Source: Abelmoschus esculentus (taxonomy: Eukaryota > Streptophyta > Magnoliopsida > Malvales > Malvaceae). From it: a stretch of DNA of 64,000 bases. Below are positions 1-12,359 of the stretch, in pieces. The stretch lies in assembly GCA_035048815.1 (NCBI GenBank), contig JAUCBN010000026.1:18679501-18743500 (forward strand), in the 5' to 3' direction. The position numbers and the translations under genes are program-made. The notes under the pieces are model-generated. The model saw only the letters and a list, made by a program, of their open reading frames with translations, ran no database searches and was not told the origin of the DNA. How positions within the stretch are numbered: the first letter of the stretch is position 1; each line of letters begins with the position of its first letter.

Positions 1-188
1 TGAACCATTTCGTTAAAGATTTGGGGATTTGTTTAAAGGAATGTCAAAGCATGGGACTTGCTTTGCCCGGTTTGGCTTTGGCTCAGCAACTTTATCTATC
101 GCTCAAGGCTCATGGGGAGGGGAATTTGGGTACCCAAGCTTTGATTTTGGCTTTGGAGAGATTAAACAATGCCACCCTTGGTTCTTAA
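1..188 (+). CDS. 3-hydroxyisobutyrate dehydrogenase-like protein, C-terminal end (partial)
   Basis: Only the last about 62 codons are present; the gene enters from the left edge and stops at the TAA at 186-188. The reading frame starts with codon 3-5 and gives a tail beginning NHFVKDLGICLKECQSMG, then a stretch with LALPGLALAQQLYLSLKAHG and ending in NNATLGS. This is the C-terminal helical domain of plant beta-hydroxyacid dehydrogenases (the probable 3-hydroxyisobutyrate dehydrogenase-like 1 group, relatives of glyoxylate reductase). The lysine in the FVKDL motif is the conserved substrate-site lysine of this family. The Rossmann NAD(P)-binding half lies outside the window, so localisation and cofactor cannot be judged. 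It is convergent with the downstream hexokinase. Family assignment is firm; exact substrate is inferred. Confidence 0.82.
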   Translation, partial: NHFVKDLGICLKECQSMGLALPGLALAQQLYLSLKAHGEGNLGTQALILALERLNNATLGS

Positions 189-828
189 ACCTGGTAAAGA
201 CTTAAAGCTTTTGTAATACTCCATTGATGAACCATGCTCGAACTCAAATACTATGACAAACATATTATGCAGTGTGATCGTTTATTTTTATATATGGTTC
301 AGTTGTGCAACTTGTTTTCGTTAGTTTATTGCATTTGTTTGCTGCCATTTATAGTCTCTATTTAAGTGTTTTTGGTGCTGTAATTACTGTGAATGATGAA
401 CCATAGCCATAAGTTAGTTGAATCGAGTCAGCCATTTCAGGTATATTAGACAAAAGAATGGGGCTATAAGATTACTTTTTATTCTCAATGAGCAAAAAAG
501 ATCAGAAACTCAAAAGAGTAGCTTACATATATGCCTATCTTACCTTCTAATTCGAGAGACGAAAACTTATTTATGGGTGGATTGGGTATAATCCTCCAAC
601 ACTCCAAGTGGAGTCACTCAGAGTGACGAGTAGCGGCAATGGAGCTTCTGGCCGCTGTCTCGGACTCGTTACGTTTTATCTGTAACATGAACCACGGATG
701 ATGATGAGTTACCAGTGTGAACTCCTGGATCCGGAGATGCAAAGATGAGAGGGTGGAATAAGAATACAAAAGCTGAAAAATTATACATATATGTGATTCT
801 TTAGCCTACCTATATGTTTCAACTATCT
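189..828. other. Convergent 3' flanks, no gene seen
   Basis: This spacer lies between the stop of the dehydrogenase-like gene (+) and the stop of hexokinase (-). It should hold both 3' untranslated regions. I see no further coding sequence. Confidence 0.5.
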
Positions 829-3800
829 TCAAGATTCCTCAACTCCAATGTATTGGGAATGGGAGGCTGCCAAGAGGGCTGCCCCAATGCCAGAGCCATC
901 GTTGGAGTGCTCGACGGAAATGTTCCCGAAGACTTCTTCTCCTAGCAATTCCCGAAGTGTGTTCTCCATGCAGGTTCTGAATTTAGTGTAGTGCTCATAC
1001 AACCCACCGTCTAAAGCTACCACTGACCTCTTCTTTTCACCGTCTTTCACCGCGTCTCTTCCTAATTTCTTGAGAATGCCTACTATTCCTGCTGCAGATA
1101 AGCGAGCACCACGAGTAGCAACAATGTCACACAGCTCGACAACAAGTTTCCTCAATTTCAAGGAGGTATTTGATATCTGAAAGTAATCACAAGAAAACCT
1201 ATAAAAGCAGTGAATTCACAAGATAATATCGCATTTGATCTTATGTAAAGCTCATTTCCTTCAACATGGGGAATTGTTTGGTGGCGACCGGCACCGGAAT
1301 ATTATACCTCTAATATATCCTTAAGATAGGCGGCGACGACTTTCAGATCTGAGGAAGCGTCATGATGCATCGCAGACATGTGAGGAGTTCTGCAGATTCA
1401 ACAGATAAACAACCGGACAAGATTAGGTAATGATCTGAATGGGTTAAGACCTACGGCCGAGTCTGGTTGTGAAATAAGAAACCTGTTACAATGGGAAAAT
1501 GACAAAAAGGCGTACCGAAGTATGAAAGGAGTTTTCAACTTTGGTGGGACAATATCACCAAAAATTGCAGCTTGTTCAGCCATCTTGCACAGAACTCTAC
1601 GTACAATCTCTCCCAAATACATACCAGATATCATTTTCTCGAAAATCTGTGAAAAGAAGTCGGTAAAGTTACATCTAGCTTATACAAAAATTAATAAGGT
1701 GGAACTGCACACTTGGGACTGAAGAAACTGACCTGTTCCCCAGGGTTTAGACTCCCAGCATCGAGTTCTTGGTCATATTCTGTTAGCGGAAGGTGCGAAG
1801 ACTGAAAATTACCCCACTCCGTGTTGATAACCTGCGGAGCCGAGGGGAAGGTTTTAGAACTCTCAACTGAAATAGGAATAGGAATCAGTAATAATCGAGT
1901 ACATTTATCGAATAACACAGAAAATTAGTATAATGAGGTCGATTTGATGTCTAATTTCATCGAACAGTAACAGATGCAGAGAACATATATACTAACACTA
2001 CTTACCATCTCCCCTGATTTAGGTAGAAGACCATGCCATTTCGGAATTGTATGAGCACGCTCTACGTAAGCTGCATTCGTGCCTGTACCCAATATCACGG
2101 CGGCAACAACATCTGGGTTGTTGTATCTACCACCAGCCAATGTGCCAACAGTATCATTGACCTGCATAATCCATAAGAGAATTAGGAATATCAACTCGAA
2201 CACGTATCCGAGTAAGAGCACCAGATCACATCCATCGATGGTAAAGATTCTAAAGAAGACGAGCAATGCACATGCAACTCACCAAAGCTGCCACACGTAT
2301 GTCAAGACCGACCCTTTCCATGGCTTTTGTCAATTCTGCAACAACATCTTCTCCTACCTAGTTGTATCAACCGAGAAAAACATTAAGGATTACTAGAATT
2401 AACAAACAACAACAAAGGGATGTTGGAAATTTGAATCAAAGGTTATTAGAATTAACTGCATCTTCTACCGAGAAGCCCTTTGTCCATCTCATAAGAGTCC
2501 CCGACGATATCGATGTTTGCTTGATAGGAAACGAGAAAGTGAACCCCAACTCCCTTTGTCTACCAGGTGAAACATGTAGACTGTCGCTTTCTGTAGCAAC
2601 AAATTTCGCAAGAGCTGAAGCGATATAATCAAATAAGTCCTGCAACCACGCCGTATAAAGAATTTTAGAAAAGTGAACGAATTTATGCAGGAGTTTATAC
2701 TGCTAGGCTGGATGGAGAAGAATCTCACATCAGAAGATCCAGTCATCAATTCTGGAGGAATAGAAACTTCCTCGAATTCCTGCTTAATGACACCACTGTC
2801 TTTACCGCCCAAGTGCACACGTATAACACGGAAATTTGTGCCACCGAGGTCGAGGGCATAAAACATCCCCTTCTCATGACTGCAAAGGTGAGCATCAAAA
2901 CATGAAAAATGCTTAGCCAAATCTTCAAGCAACAAAAAGATCTTGTAAACCTAGATTCCGTATCATGCAAAGAATTATGTTAAGGAATCCAGATATAAAA
3001 ATTACCAATTCTCTCCCAATTGCTACTCACTAGCTATACATAGTTCAACAGCAAATAAAGGAAGCAAACAAATTTGTTGCTCAATATCTAAAATAAGCAT
3101 CCCACTCCCACTGTTCTGAAAGCAGCAATATTCCATCACAGAAACATCCCACAGAAACTATAGTCAATCTATAAGAGAAATCAGTGCTGCTTATATGTGA
3201 AAGCTACATCACCTATACTCGTGTATGAGGTATCGTACGAGTTTGTGAGCGACTTTCAAGATTTTTCATTTATTCGGACTCTCTTTTTATGGGTATTTGG
3301 ATATGGTTCGGAGGAGGTGTCAAGAACAAGTACTTCAAGGAAAATGAAGAGTCGAGCAACAAAATGTCTAATATCTCTCTGAAAAACACCAGGACAACAG
3401 CAAATCATCATAACAAAGTACACACACAATGAATTCAGGAACCACTGGAATTTGGACGGGAAATTTCATCATGAAAAAATTCTTAAAAAAGCAGTAAAGA
3501 AAGCACCTATAACCAAGAACTAGAAATACACTTAAAAAGCAAAAGGTAGCAAAAGTTTTAGGGGAAAAAAGGTTATTTATCCCATGGATTGAAAGCAAAA
3601 GTTGGATATTAATGGGGGACCAGAAAGGGGAATAAGAACAAATATGAAACTATTTTGTAGATATAGCTACTGCATAAATCAACTTTAATGCAAGAACAGA
3701 ACAAGCATAAAGTTCATAGGACTCAAAAGTTGATAAAGTTAAGATAAGTGGAATCCAACACATCAATAATGCAAAGTAAAATTCGAAACTTTAGCATCAA

Positions 3801-4349
3801 ATTTGATAGGGTCCACACTCCGCAGTGTGAATGGAATCAAACCACTAATCTCTAAAGCTAAATTTCGATCGAGAATTAAACTTTTCTGCACTTTTTTTTA
3901 GAAAAGAAAGAGCTTATGATCAGAGTTCATCAATCAAGATAGCATCTTGATCCACTTAACGTTGTATGATTGAATCATTTAAAGCAAAAGCAAAAAGGCA
4001 TTCCAAAAGTATAGGAACTTGAAAATTCTGAGGAAGAAAAAAGATACTACTAGTTTATTGGAGTTGATTTAAGTTACCCGGTGGGGAGATTATCGACATA
4101 GCTGATGAGCATCTTGAGCTTGCTTCCACCATCCGATGCTAATCCGGCGTGCATCTCGACGGTCATAGCATCCGCCACCTGTTTAAGCTTCGAACTTGGA
4201 ATCCAACACTTTTCCTCGAACTCTTTCATTATAGCCACTGCACGAGCCCACTTCCCGGAACTCTTCATCCTGTGACGAACCACCAGCGCGGCCGCGGCAC
4301 ATACTGCCGCCGCGCACACCACAGCCGCCCCAACTGCCACTTTCCCCAT
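829..4349 (-). CDS. HXK1: Hexokinase, type B membrane-anchored (nine exons)
   Basis: It phosphorylates glucose and other hexoses with ATP; plant HXK1-type enzymes also act as glucose sensors. Exons on the minus strand: 4078-4349, 2729-2879, 2457-2639, 2283-2357, 2006-2161, 1733-1831, 1516-1646, 1308-1389 and 829-1176, all with GT-AG introns, giving 498 aa, the usual length. The N-terminus (MGKVAVGAAVV then an Ala/Val-rich run, residues 1-24) is the hydrophobic anchor of type B enzymes on mitochondria. The phosphate motif LDLGGTNFRV is at about 100-109, the sugar-binding LGFTFSFPI at 172-180, NDTVGTLAGG with the catalytic Asp230 at 229-238, and the adenosine-side ILGTGTNAAY near 250-258. No catalytic residue is missing. 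The first intron is long (about 1.2 kb). The symbol rests on N-terminal type and on remembered Arabidopsis gene order. Confidence 0.95.
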
Positions 4350-4737
4350 CACCACCGCAAGTAATACCCAAAAGTACCAATCAAACAAAGGAAAAAAATT
4401 CTCTTTAACTGAAAATTCAAAATAGTTTTTGGTATTTGCTATGTGGGGGTCGGTTTGCTTCAGCAATGAAGCGGCTTTTCAAGTTTCAAGTGCTTAGAAA
4501 AGAAACGAAATATCCAAAAAAGGAAAAAATAGAACGCAAAGAGAAGGGTATAGTTGTTATTACTTGCCAAAAATAAAAACAAAATTTTTGTCTGAATCTG
4601 AAGTGGGGCGAACAATGGAGAAGAAGAGAGTCTTTTAAACCGTGAGGGTGGGGGAGGGGATAACGTTGGGCATGAACATGGATTTAAATTACGATAATAT
4701 CCTTTCCATTACAATTACTCCCCCATCCTACTTATTA

Positions 4738-4834
4738 CGATTATAATCATATTTATTATAATTATAAATATAACATATACTATAAACGATTATAATCATA
4801 TTTATTATAATTATAAATATAACATATACTATAA
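4738..4834. repeat. Tandem duplication, 49-bp unit, two copies
   Basis: The unit starts CGATTATAATCATATTTATT and repeats after 49 bases almost without change. It lies in AT-rich spacer upstream of hexokinase and is probably a local slippage duplication. Confidence 0.85.
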
Positions 4835-5380
4835 CAGACACGACAAATATTACAGTCGTGACTTTTTAATAATAAATATTATTATGAATATAACGATTAA
4901 GATATCGAAAGGCATCCGCTATTTAAATCCTTACTTTGTATTATCATCATGTTTTATCTCATAATAATTTTTGATATTTTATTTTAATTTTATGACACGT
5001 AATGTATTCTGATTTTTTCGATTGCCTTTTTCTTAATAGAAAATACCAATGATGTAAATGATAAGACAAAATAACAATATAGGAGATAACTAAGAACAAA
5101 GTGATAATATAAGAATAATTTTATCTCTAAGTCTATAAATAAATATTATCATTTCAAAAAGTTCCCAATTACAATAATGTGGGAAAAGAGAATCATTTAT
5201 TTAATAAAGAAAAGCATAGCCCTTTTTACCTAAATGGTTTTAATCTTGTTTTATTTGGGTTAAAACTTGACATGTTATTGATTCTTCACTCTTTTAATAA
5301 AAAGTAGGTAATTCAAGCATAGGGTATCACTATGAATGCATCCAACAACATTATGATGATCCATGTCAATTAAAGATCGA

Positions 5381-5490
5381 TATGTAGTCGAGTAGTTAAT
5401 GATACTCGTGTTGTTTCATCTTGTGTGAGTTTGAGTCTCGACTTTTGTCTTTTTGGAGTGTAATTTATCTCTCTACTAAATAAGAAAAGA
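5381..5490 (+). repeat. tRNA-related SINE-like fragment
   Basis: The stretch has a box-A-like start (TAGTCGAGTAGTTAATG) and, about 45 bases on, a box-B-like GAGTTTGAGTCTCGA, the arrangement of an internal Pol III promoter. It resembles the stretches at 12360-12458 (reverse) and 36224-36385. No folded tRNA can be made, so this is a degenerate SINE head, not a tRNA gene. Confidence 0.4.
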
Positions 5491-5880
5491 ACCACATCAT
5501 TAAGATTCGTCGCTCGTTCGAGCACGGACTTTAAAATCAGCATAGACATCATAAGGGTTTGAAAGTGAAATGGAAAGACCATAAAAGGCTTTACTCTTAT
5601 GGAAAAGGCAAACTATACAAAACTTAGGCATGAAGTTGGGTTTATAGCAAAATGATGAGTGATGAATTGTCATTGAACAAAAAGAAAGGAGTAAAACAAA
5701 TAGTTTTCGAGGGGGTACATTCATAGCCATCATCGGCACACGATTCATATGATTAGGCTAACCATACCTCAATCTGCGAATATAAGTGTGAACTGGACGC
5801 CAGAGAAGAATATTATCCATATGGCAAAGACAAGAACCTAACAAGATCATATTCTAGTTGGGTACAGATGCAAGAAGTAC

Positions 5881-7189
5881 TTATCTGTTAAGTTCTGCCC
5901 GTGAAGGAACAACTGGCACCAGAAAATTCCCATACCATGAATCAAATTTCTTATAGTTTCCGGTGCAGCCATCTTGCCGTGCTTGATCTACTGCGAAGTT
6001 TTTGTCTTGTTGGATTCTGAAACTAGTGATATCGGTTGTTTGAATCCCTAGAACCTAAGAAGACAGTCACAATAAGGTTTAAAATGTTGAAAATCGAAAC
6101 ACCACGAGAATAGAATCAAAAGAATAGACTGTACCCTCGAACCACCAGTCGATTTCGCATCCTTGGGTGCCTTTGAAACAGGTAAAGGGGCAGTTCTATT
6201 AAAAGAAAAGACAAAAAAGTCTGATATGAGTTCGGTTTTGCAGCTAACGAACATAGCAACATATGCAACAAACTGGGCAAGAATTTAAGTTCTCTTTGCT
6301 AAACCAGTGCTAACCCATGTCGGTTACAGTTTGAACTGTTTGCGACTTTACATTACTTTTCAACCTATTACAAATTAGTCGGATGCTCAACACGATAATA
6401 GAGCAGTCTTTGATATGTTTTACCTCTTCTAAGTTCGATACAGATAGACTCATCTATCCCCACCTACACAAAACAATATCCCACTATTAAGTTCCCGGTC
6501 GGGTGCTTAACGAGCTTCGGCATATTGCTTCCGAGGTTGGAATTTGAAGCCAGAGGATATAAAAGTAAGAACCAAATCTTTTCCCAGATTAACAATAAGT
6601 TCACAATGAAACTCCTAAAATTCAAATATAAACAATTCTTTACAACCATGTCTCTCCTATTGAAAGGACTGTAAACACAGTCAAAATCATAACTCATACA
6701 TTTCAAGTATTTCGGACAATATAAGAAAATATACGGGAGAAAAGGATTATACTTGGATTTACAAATTTGAAGTTCCCAATATAACATCAAATAAGTGTCT
6801 TACTAATTCAATTTCATCCAAAACCCTTGTTTAACAATCCACACATTTAAATTTTCCTTCCATCATCATCTTATCTTATGTATAAATCAATTCCCAAATA
6901 CAAACAAATGTTGAAAACCTAATTCTAACCCGATTTTCATCCTCTACTAAAAACCCAAAGTTCAATCTGCAAGAAGACAAATTGCAATTAAGAAAAGAAA
7001 TGCAGAGTACTTTCCAACAAAACCATAAGAAAACTAATCGACAAGGAACTAATATTAGTATGATTTTCGTACGCTAGAGAAATATAAATAGAAAAACAAA
7101 GAAGGCATAGCAGAAAGGTGAGTGAAGATCCATTACCTTCGAGGCGGTGGCTTATGGATTTTCCTCTTCTTTGGTTCAGGTCCTTCCAT
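5881..7189 (-). CDS. Small conserved-looking protein, unknown function (gene model incomplete)
   Basis: I do not recognise the family. Three exons are supportable. The first, 7137-7189, encodes MEGPEPKKRKIHKPPPR with a basic, NLS-like KKRK, and leaves two bases before a GTAATG donor. A penultimate exon, 6135-6195, encodes TAPLPVSKAPKDAKSTGGSR in the matching phase. The last exon, 5881-6054, encodes 57 residues starting VLGIQTTDITSFRIQQ, containing FAVDQARQDGCTGNY and FLVPVVPSRAEL, then stops. Codon quality and splice signals are good. The middle is not resolved: a candidate exon at 6425-6464 (VGIDESICIELRR) has good splice sites but does not join in phase. Either a small exon was missed or the gene carries a lesion. 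The product would be a small, perhaps nuclear, protein. Confidence 0.5.
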
Positions 7190-8138
7190 TTTCTCGTTAC
7201 CGCCTTCAAAATTTTGCAGATTTATATACGTTGTTGGTAAAATTACGGATGAGACCCAAAATTAAATAACATTGTCAAAAGAAACTAGTGGAGGAGGTGA
7301 CCATCGAGTTAAAATGAAATTAAAATAAAGTAGAATCGAGATTATTATAGAAAAAATTATAAGAATTGTGATATTTATTTTTAATATATATTAAAAATTT
7401 TAATTTTTTTTTAAATTTGATATGTATAAAAAATTTTATACTTTAAAAAATTTTAAATTTTTTTTAAGAAATTAGATATATATTGAATCATTATAATTTT
7501 TTTAAGAAATTCGGTATGTACTGAAAATTTGATACCAAAATTCTTACAATTTTGTAATAATTTCGGTTTTATCTCATTTTGTCTTATTTTAACAGTTTCT
7601 CCTTAGAACTTTTTAAACATTTTAGTTCATAAAAAATTGAGTTAATCGAGTAAAAAAATTATTTAATGATTGAAAATTTATTTGAATTCATTTTAAGTTG
7701 TTAGATTTTTTTAAATTTAATTATCAACTTTTATATTATAATGATTATTAATTTAAATTTTTTTTATAATTATGTACAGTATATATATTTTTTATGTGAT
7801 ATATAAGATAAAATTGAACGACTCGACTCAAATATAAAATTCGATTCTCTTATTATTAAAAATTTTAAGTTAAACAGGCTTGTAACAATCTAATACCAAA
7901 TGTTCTGTGCCTTTACCTGTGAAATTTCTCTGCAATCTTAAAAAAATCTTGAAGCAAGCCAGAGTGCAAGGTACTTCCATGATTAAACTCAACAGTTTCT
8001 TGGTAAGGTAAAGCATGGTTGTTTTTTTGGGTTGCCCTCCGGTTTTCGAGGCTTTATCTTGACTAGTCCGGACCAATTAGAGTCTCAAAATAAAGTGTGA
8101 TTGTTAATATTTGATTGCCTCCTGCTCTCACAAGATAG
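7190..8138. other. AT-rich spacer, no gene seen
   Basis: Very AT-rich, with homopolymer runs and no coding potential. It contains the upstream region of the small minus-strand gene ending at 7189. Confidence 0.5.
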
Positions 8139-8949
8139 CAGGGGTGTATTCGGTTCAGTTCGATTTTCGATAAAATATGAATCGAATCGTAGTCTGCGCT
8201 TTTTTAAAAAATAAACCGAAATTAATACCAAATAGTATAAAAACCGAAAACCGAATTTTGCGGTTCGATTCGATTAAAACTCGCGTTTTTTCGGTTTTTT
8301 GTAATTCAAAAAAAATAAGCAAAACAAATAATATATTTATTAGATCCTTAATTATCGATGTATTTTACCATTAAGAATAAAAAATGTATGTCTTGAGCCT
8401 TTTTCAAATCTAAAATTTTAAAAAAAATTAAAAAATATTAATTATTACGAAATAAATAACATATCTAAAAAATAAATCACAAAAAATATTTATTTAATTA
8501 ATATACAGTCAATGATTCTATATCATCAACTTAAACATAAATATATAGCCTAATATATTATTTGATTAAAGATAAACCCAAATATTCAATATCATAAAAT
8601 AACCCTAAATAGTAATTATTATAAAAATATATTAGAATTTAAAACATGTTATCTAATTAATTTAATATTATAAAAACATATCTAAATATTTCAAGAGACT
8701 ATCTTAAAAAATAAATTCAAATATTTTAAGAGACTTTTTAAATATATTTAATATGAAATAAAAACATAAATATATTTTTAATTCGGGTTGATATAGAATA
8801 AACGGGTTCCATATAAAAAATCCGAAACCGAACTGAATTATAAATTTTAATTTTTAAACTGAACCGAAAACCGAACCATAATATATAAACTCGAACCGAA
8901 CCGCATAACTAAGTTCAAATCGGTTTTCTCGATTTCGTTGCTCGCCCAT
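8139..8949. mobile_element. Non-autonomous TIR transposon (about 0.8 kb) with target-site duplication
   Basis: The left end starts CAGGGGTGTATTCGGTTCAG and the right end reads CGTTGCTCGCCCAT. The inside has the CGGTTCGATTCG / CGAACCGAACCG blocks typical of a common plant group of small hAT- or MULE-like elements. The element is flanked on both sides by ACAAGATAG (8130-8138 and 8950-8958), an 8-9 bp target-site duplication. The terminal repeats are only partly alike, so it is an old copy. No transposase is encoded. Confidence 0.7.
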
Positions 8950-9180
8950 ACAAGATAGGCAGGGTTTTCCTAGAAGATCTTCCATAGATTGTTCTGCCTA
9001 TGTAATACATTGGCATAGCCATTTTTTTGTATATAAGATAATTCCCATTTTCATTTGAATCCACAAAAATGGTGAGCTTGTCAATTGTTTTCCTTCCGTG
9101 AAAAAAACACTATACATTCAAAAAAATCCACTTTGCCTGCAGCATTGCAGAACCATCCTAATCAGCCTCTTCATTTTTCA

Positions 9181-9850
9181 CTAATCACTACCCAGTCTCT
9201 TCCCTAGAGAAGACATGAAACAACTCCTACTGGGAAACCCTTTCTTTGATATGGTAGCCTTAGGGCTATATGACTTGTTTCTTTGACCATCAAGTCCCCA
9301 TGCACAGCTCTTACATGATTTCATCTTGGTTCTGTTGCTCAAATGATTCAACGCTTTCTTTGGAAGATCTTCTATGCTCATCACCCTGGCTAATGATGTG
9401 AATGACTGAGACTTCCCTTGGTAGTGCTTAGAAAGCCCTCTCCTGAAAATGATTTAGATTTATGCATAAATTGGTCAGAAACAAGCACCGACAGGGATGG
9501 ACCGAGGGGTGTAAAGACTTAAGAACAATCCCACCGATTTTCAGATAAAATTCACACCCTTAGGCCTTAACATAAAATTCTGTGTACCTGATAGGTAGTT
9601 GATCCATGAGGTCTGATAATTCATAAAGTGGTCCATTGAATGATGATGTTGAAGAAAATGCATCCTCAGCCAAGTCTGATGAAGATATTGAAGAACTGGA
9701 ATTCTCTGATGAGTTCTCTCCAAGTGAGGATTCAATGGATATGGAGTCATCTCCTTGCATGATCATCAAGTTGCCGCCCCAAGCTTCATTGATGTCCATT
9801 TTCTTCACCAGATTCATAGCTTGAAACATCTGGTTTGCTCCTTCTCCCAT
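9181..9850 (-). CDS. OXIDATIVE STRESS 3 (OXS3)-like protein
   Basis: Two exons (9588-9850 and 9181-9442) give 174 aa. The start is the Met of MGEGANQMFQ; an upstream in-frame Met is followed by a low-complexity Leu/Phe run and is less likely. Residues 30-75 are Ser/Asp-rich (IESSLGENSSENSSSS). The OXS3 hallmark follows: PLYELSDLMDQLPI, then across the splice RRGLSKHYQGKSQSFTSL and MSIEDLPKKAL. A basic tail contains KSCKSCAWG. OXS3-family proteins are small nuclear, chromatin-associated factors that raise tolerance to heavy metals and oxidants in Arabidopsis; the role here is inferred from the motif. The intron splits an Arg codon. Confidence 0.85.
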
Positions 9851-10565
9851 TTGGATCAATAGCAGAAACAAGAACAGGAACAAAAACAAAAGCAAAATCT
9901 GAGTTCTGAAAACCCTATGAAACTATATGTTCTTCTAAGAGGGAGCATATATATATACATATATATATAAAGATATTGCTTTTGGTGATCATATGTGGTG
10001 TCATGTAAGCATAGGATAAGCTTGACAAGTTTGGTTATTTATTATTTTAATAGATTTTTGTTCATGTATTCCTTTATTCCAAGATTTGTCATTATCATCT
10101 ACCTATTAATGGTCTAAATTTGTTATACTTTTTTCCCATTATACTAGAACATTTGGATAAGAACTAAATTTGAAGGCATCCATATCCTACTCACTCATCT
10201 TTCTTTTTCTTCCCTCTTCTTTTTTTGGTTGAAAATGAAGTTTCTATCTTTAGAAACTTTGCTTCTAAAAGACAAGCCAATATTCTACATGATTTCATGT
10301 CCAAAATCCCAAAAGCAATTAGATTGTAAAAGTTGAACCAAACAAGGTATTTCTTTCTCAATTTATTGTAAAAAGTTTGTTCGAACATTAAAGAGTTATA
10401 TTTATTAAGTAAGATCTTAAACCGAGAAAAAATCGTTAAAATTTTATTAAAAATCTAATTTAATTTAAATTTTAATATATATTTTTAATGGAAACGTAAT
10501 GACATGAGATTATGATATGATCTCAAACATAGGTAAAAATCGTTTACCTCTTTTTTCATGTCTCC

Positions 10566-10745
10566 ATTTGTGTCTCCGGTTTAAATTTACTAAAAAAATA
10601 AATTTTAAACTTTAACTTTAACTTTTTATATCCTAAACCCTATATACTAAAAATACACCATGCCCCTAATTTCTTAAACCCTAATCACAATTCTTAACCT
10701 TAAACCATAAACCATAAACCTCAAATTTAAAGTGAAAACACAAAT
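10566..10745 (-). mobile_element. MITE, 180 bp, copy A of a three-copy local family
   Basis: The ends are inverted repeats of about 22 bp: ATTTGTGTCTCCGGTTTAAA on the left, and the right end reverse-complemented reads ATTTGTGTTTTCACTTTAAA. The inside is made of degenerate GGTTTA/TTTAGGGTTTA blocks. Two more diverged copies lie at 39080-39270 and 39889-40090. No coding capacity and no clear target duplication. Confidence 0.65.
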
Positions 10746-12359
10746 AATAGCAAAATAAAGAGATACACGATTTGCACCTTCAAAAACATACTCTAATTCA
10801 TTAAAAATTGTAATATTTTCTTTTAGATAAAAATGTATCCTGCTCTTAACAACTGTCTTCAATTTAAGGAACAGGTAGTCAAAAAAAGCAAACAGAAATG
10901 GTGTATTCTTTTAAGAAAATATGGAAGACAGTTGCTCTCAAAGGTGGGTCAGAGAAATGTAAAAACACTATTTTTTTATGTGATTTTTATATATTTATCA
11001 ATAATTTTATGTTAAATATATTAATATTTTTCAATATTTTATTAGTTATTTTAGTTTTATCGATTAAAGATGACATAAAATTATTAGTGAAACGTATAAA
11101 AATAAAAAATAATCGAATTTTATTCGAATCTTGCTGGAATTGATGGCATCAATTCACATATCCATTAGGTGGATAGGGTGGGGGAATTAATGGATAAGAG
11201 GTTGACTTAGGAAACGTATATAATATGATATGAAATGAAATAAAATAAAGTAATAATTGTAGGTTGGTTGATAGGTAACCACATGATTTTGTTTTAGATT
11301 CGTAGTACTTTCACCAGAACGAAATTAAAATTTTTATCGAATTATTTTAAATCGATAAATCTAAAAAATAATTAAATTATAAATTTGATGAAATTAAATT
11401 TTAATTTAGAAATTTTAAATTAAACAGTCTTAAAAAAATAAATCAAGAAATAGAGCTATTTAATTTTATTAATTTTAAAGGATAAAATCTTAAAAATAAT
11501 AAATTAATCTTTTTAAGAAGGACAATGATTTAATTTTAATAATTCAAAAAGTATTAAGGCGTAAAAGGTAATTAACACCCATCTTATACGTGCTTTTATC
11601 TCTGTCATTCATCTCTAAAAAATTATATCGTGGAATATTTGTATCGCATTATTTATGATTTTAAGTCTTAATTAATAAAAAATTAACTTTTAAAGATATT
11701 TTATAAAATAAGAATTTTTATATATTAGTTAACACCAAAATCAATGTGATGAAAAGGATTTTTAATAATACGGATTTATTTTTCTTTAATTTAACTTTTA
11801 TTTAATTATATATTTATAATTCTTTAGTTTAAATATTTATTTTTACAAAAATTAAATTATAATATTTTAAAATATATTGATGTGATCACAAGTTAGTATA
11901 TATTAATTTCTCTTAATCTTTTTAATAATATATCATGTATATTTAATGCTTGAATCCGAATCATCATGTATGAACAATAATTAAATAAAGTAGCACATGA
12001 AATGTGTCACAAAACACAACAAAATGTCAATTACAACATATTTTGGTGACAAAAAATGAAGATGCTACAAATATAGTTAAAGTATGGGCTATAGTTCTCT
12101 TGATAAAGAAAAATGACTATATAGTCTCGGTTGACCATATTATTATAATCTTATTTAATGAAACTTATCCATTCACTGATACGTAAAAAAAAATTATCTT
12201 AAAATAATATAATAAAAATTTATTATTAAATAAGATTATAAATCGATATCATCTAATATTTTTTTTATCGATGAGAGTTTCCAATAGTTTATTGAATCTC
12301 AAATTCCCCGTGCAATTATGCACATGGTTTGTCTTGAAAGAGTATTTTTAATAAATTAT

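Larger units (their letters stand above)
4350..5880. other. Hexokinase upstream region and AT-rich spacer
   Basis: Positions 4350-4640 are the probable 5' UTR and proximal promoter of hexokinase. Beyond that the DNA is AT-rich and non-coding, with a 49-bp tandem dimer (4738-4834) and a tRNA-related SINE-like stretch (5381-5490), listed separately. No gene is supported. Confidence 0.5.

Noticed and set aside
10660..10735. Interstitial telomere-like repeat (AACCCTA / AAACCATAAACC words)
   Set aside because: The words are irregular and lie inside a MITE with inverted ends; there is no run of perfect TTTAGGG units.
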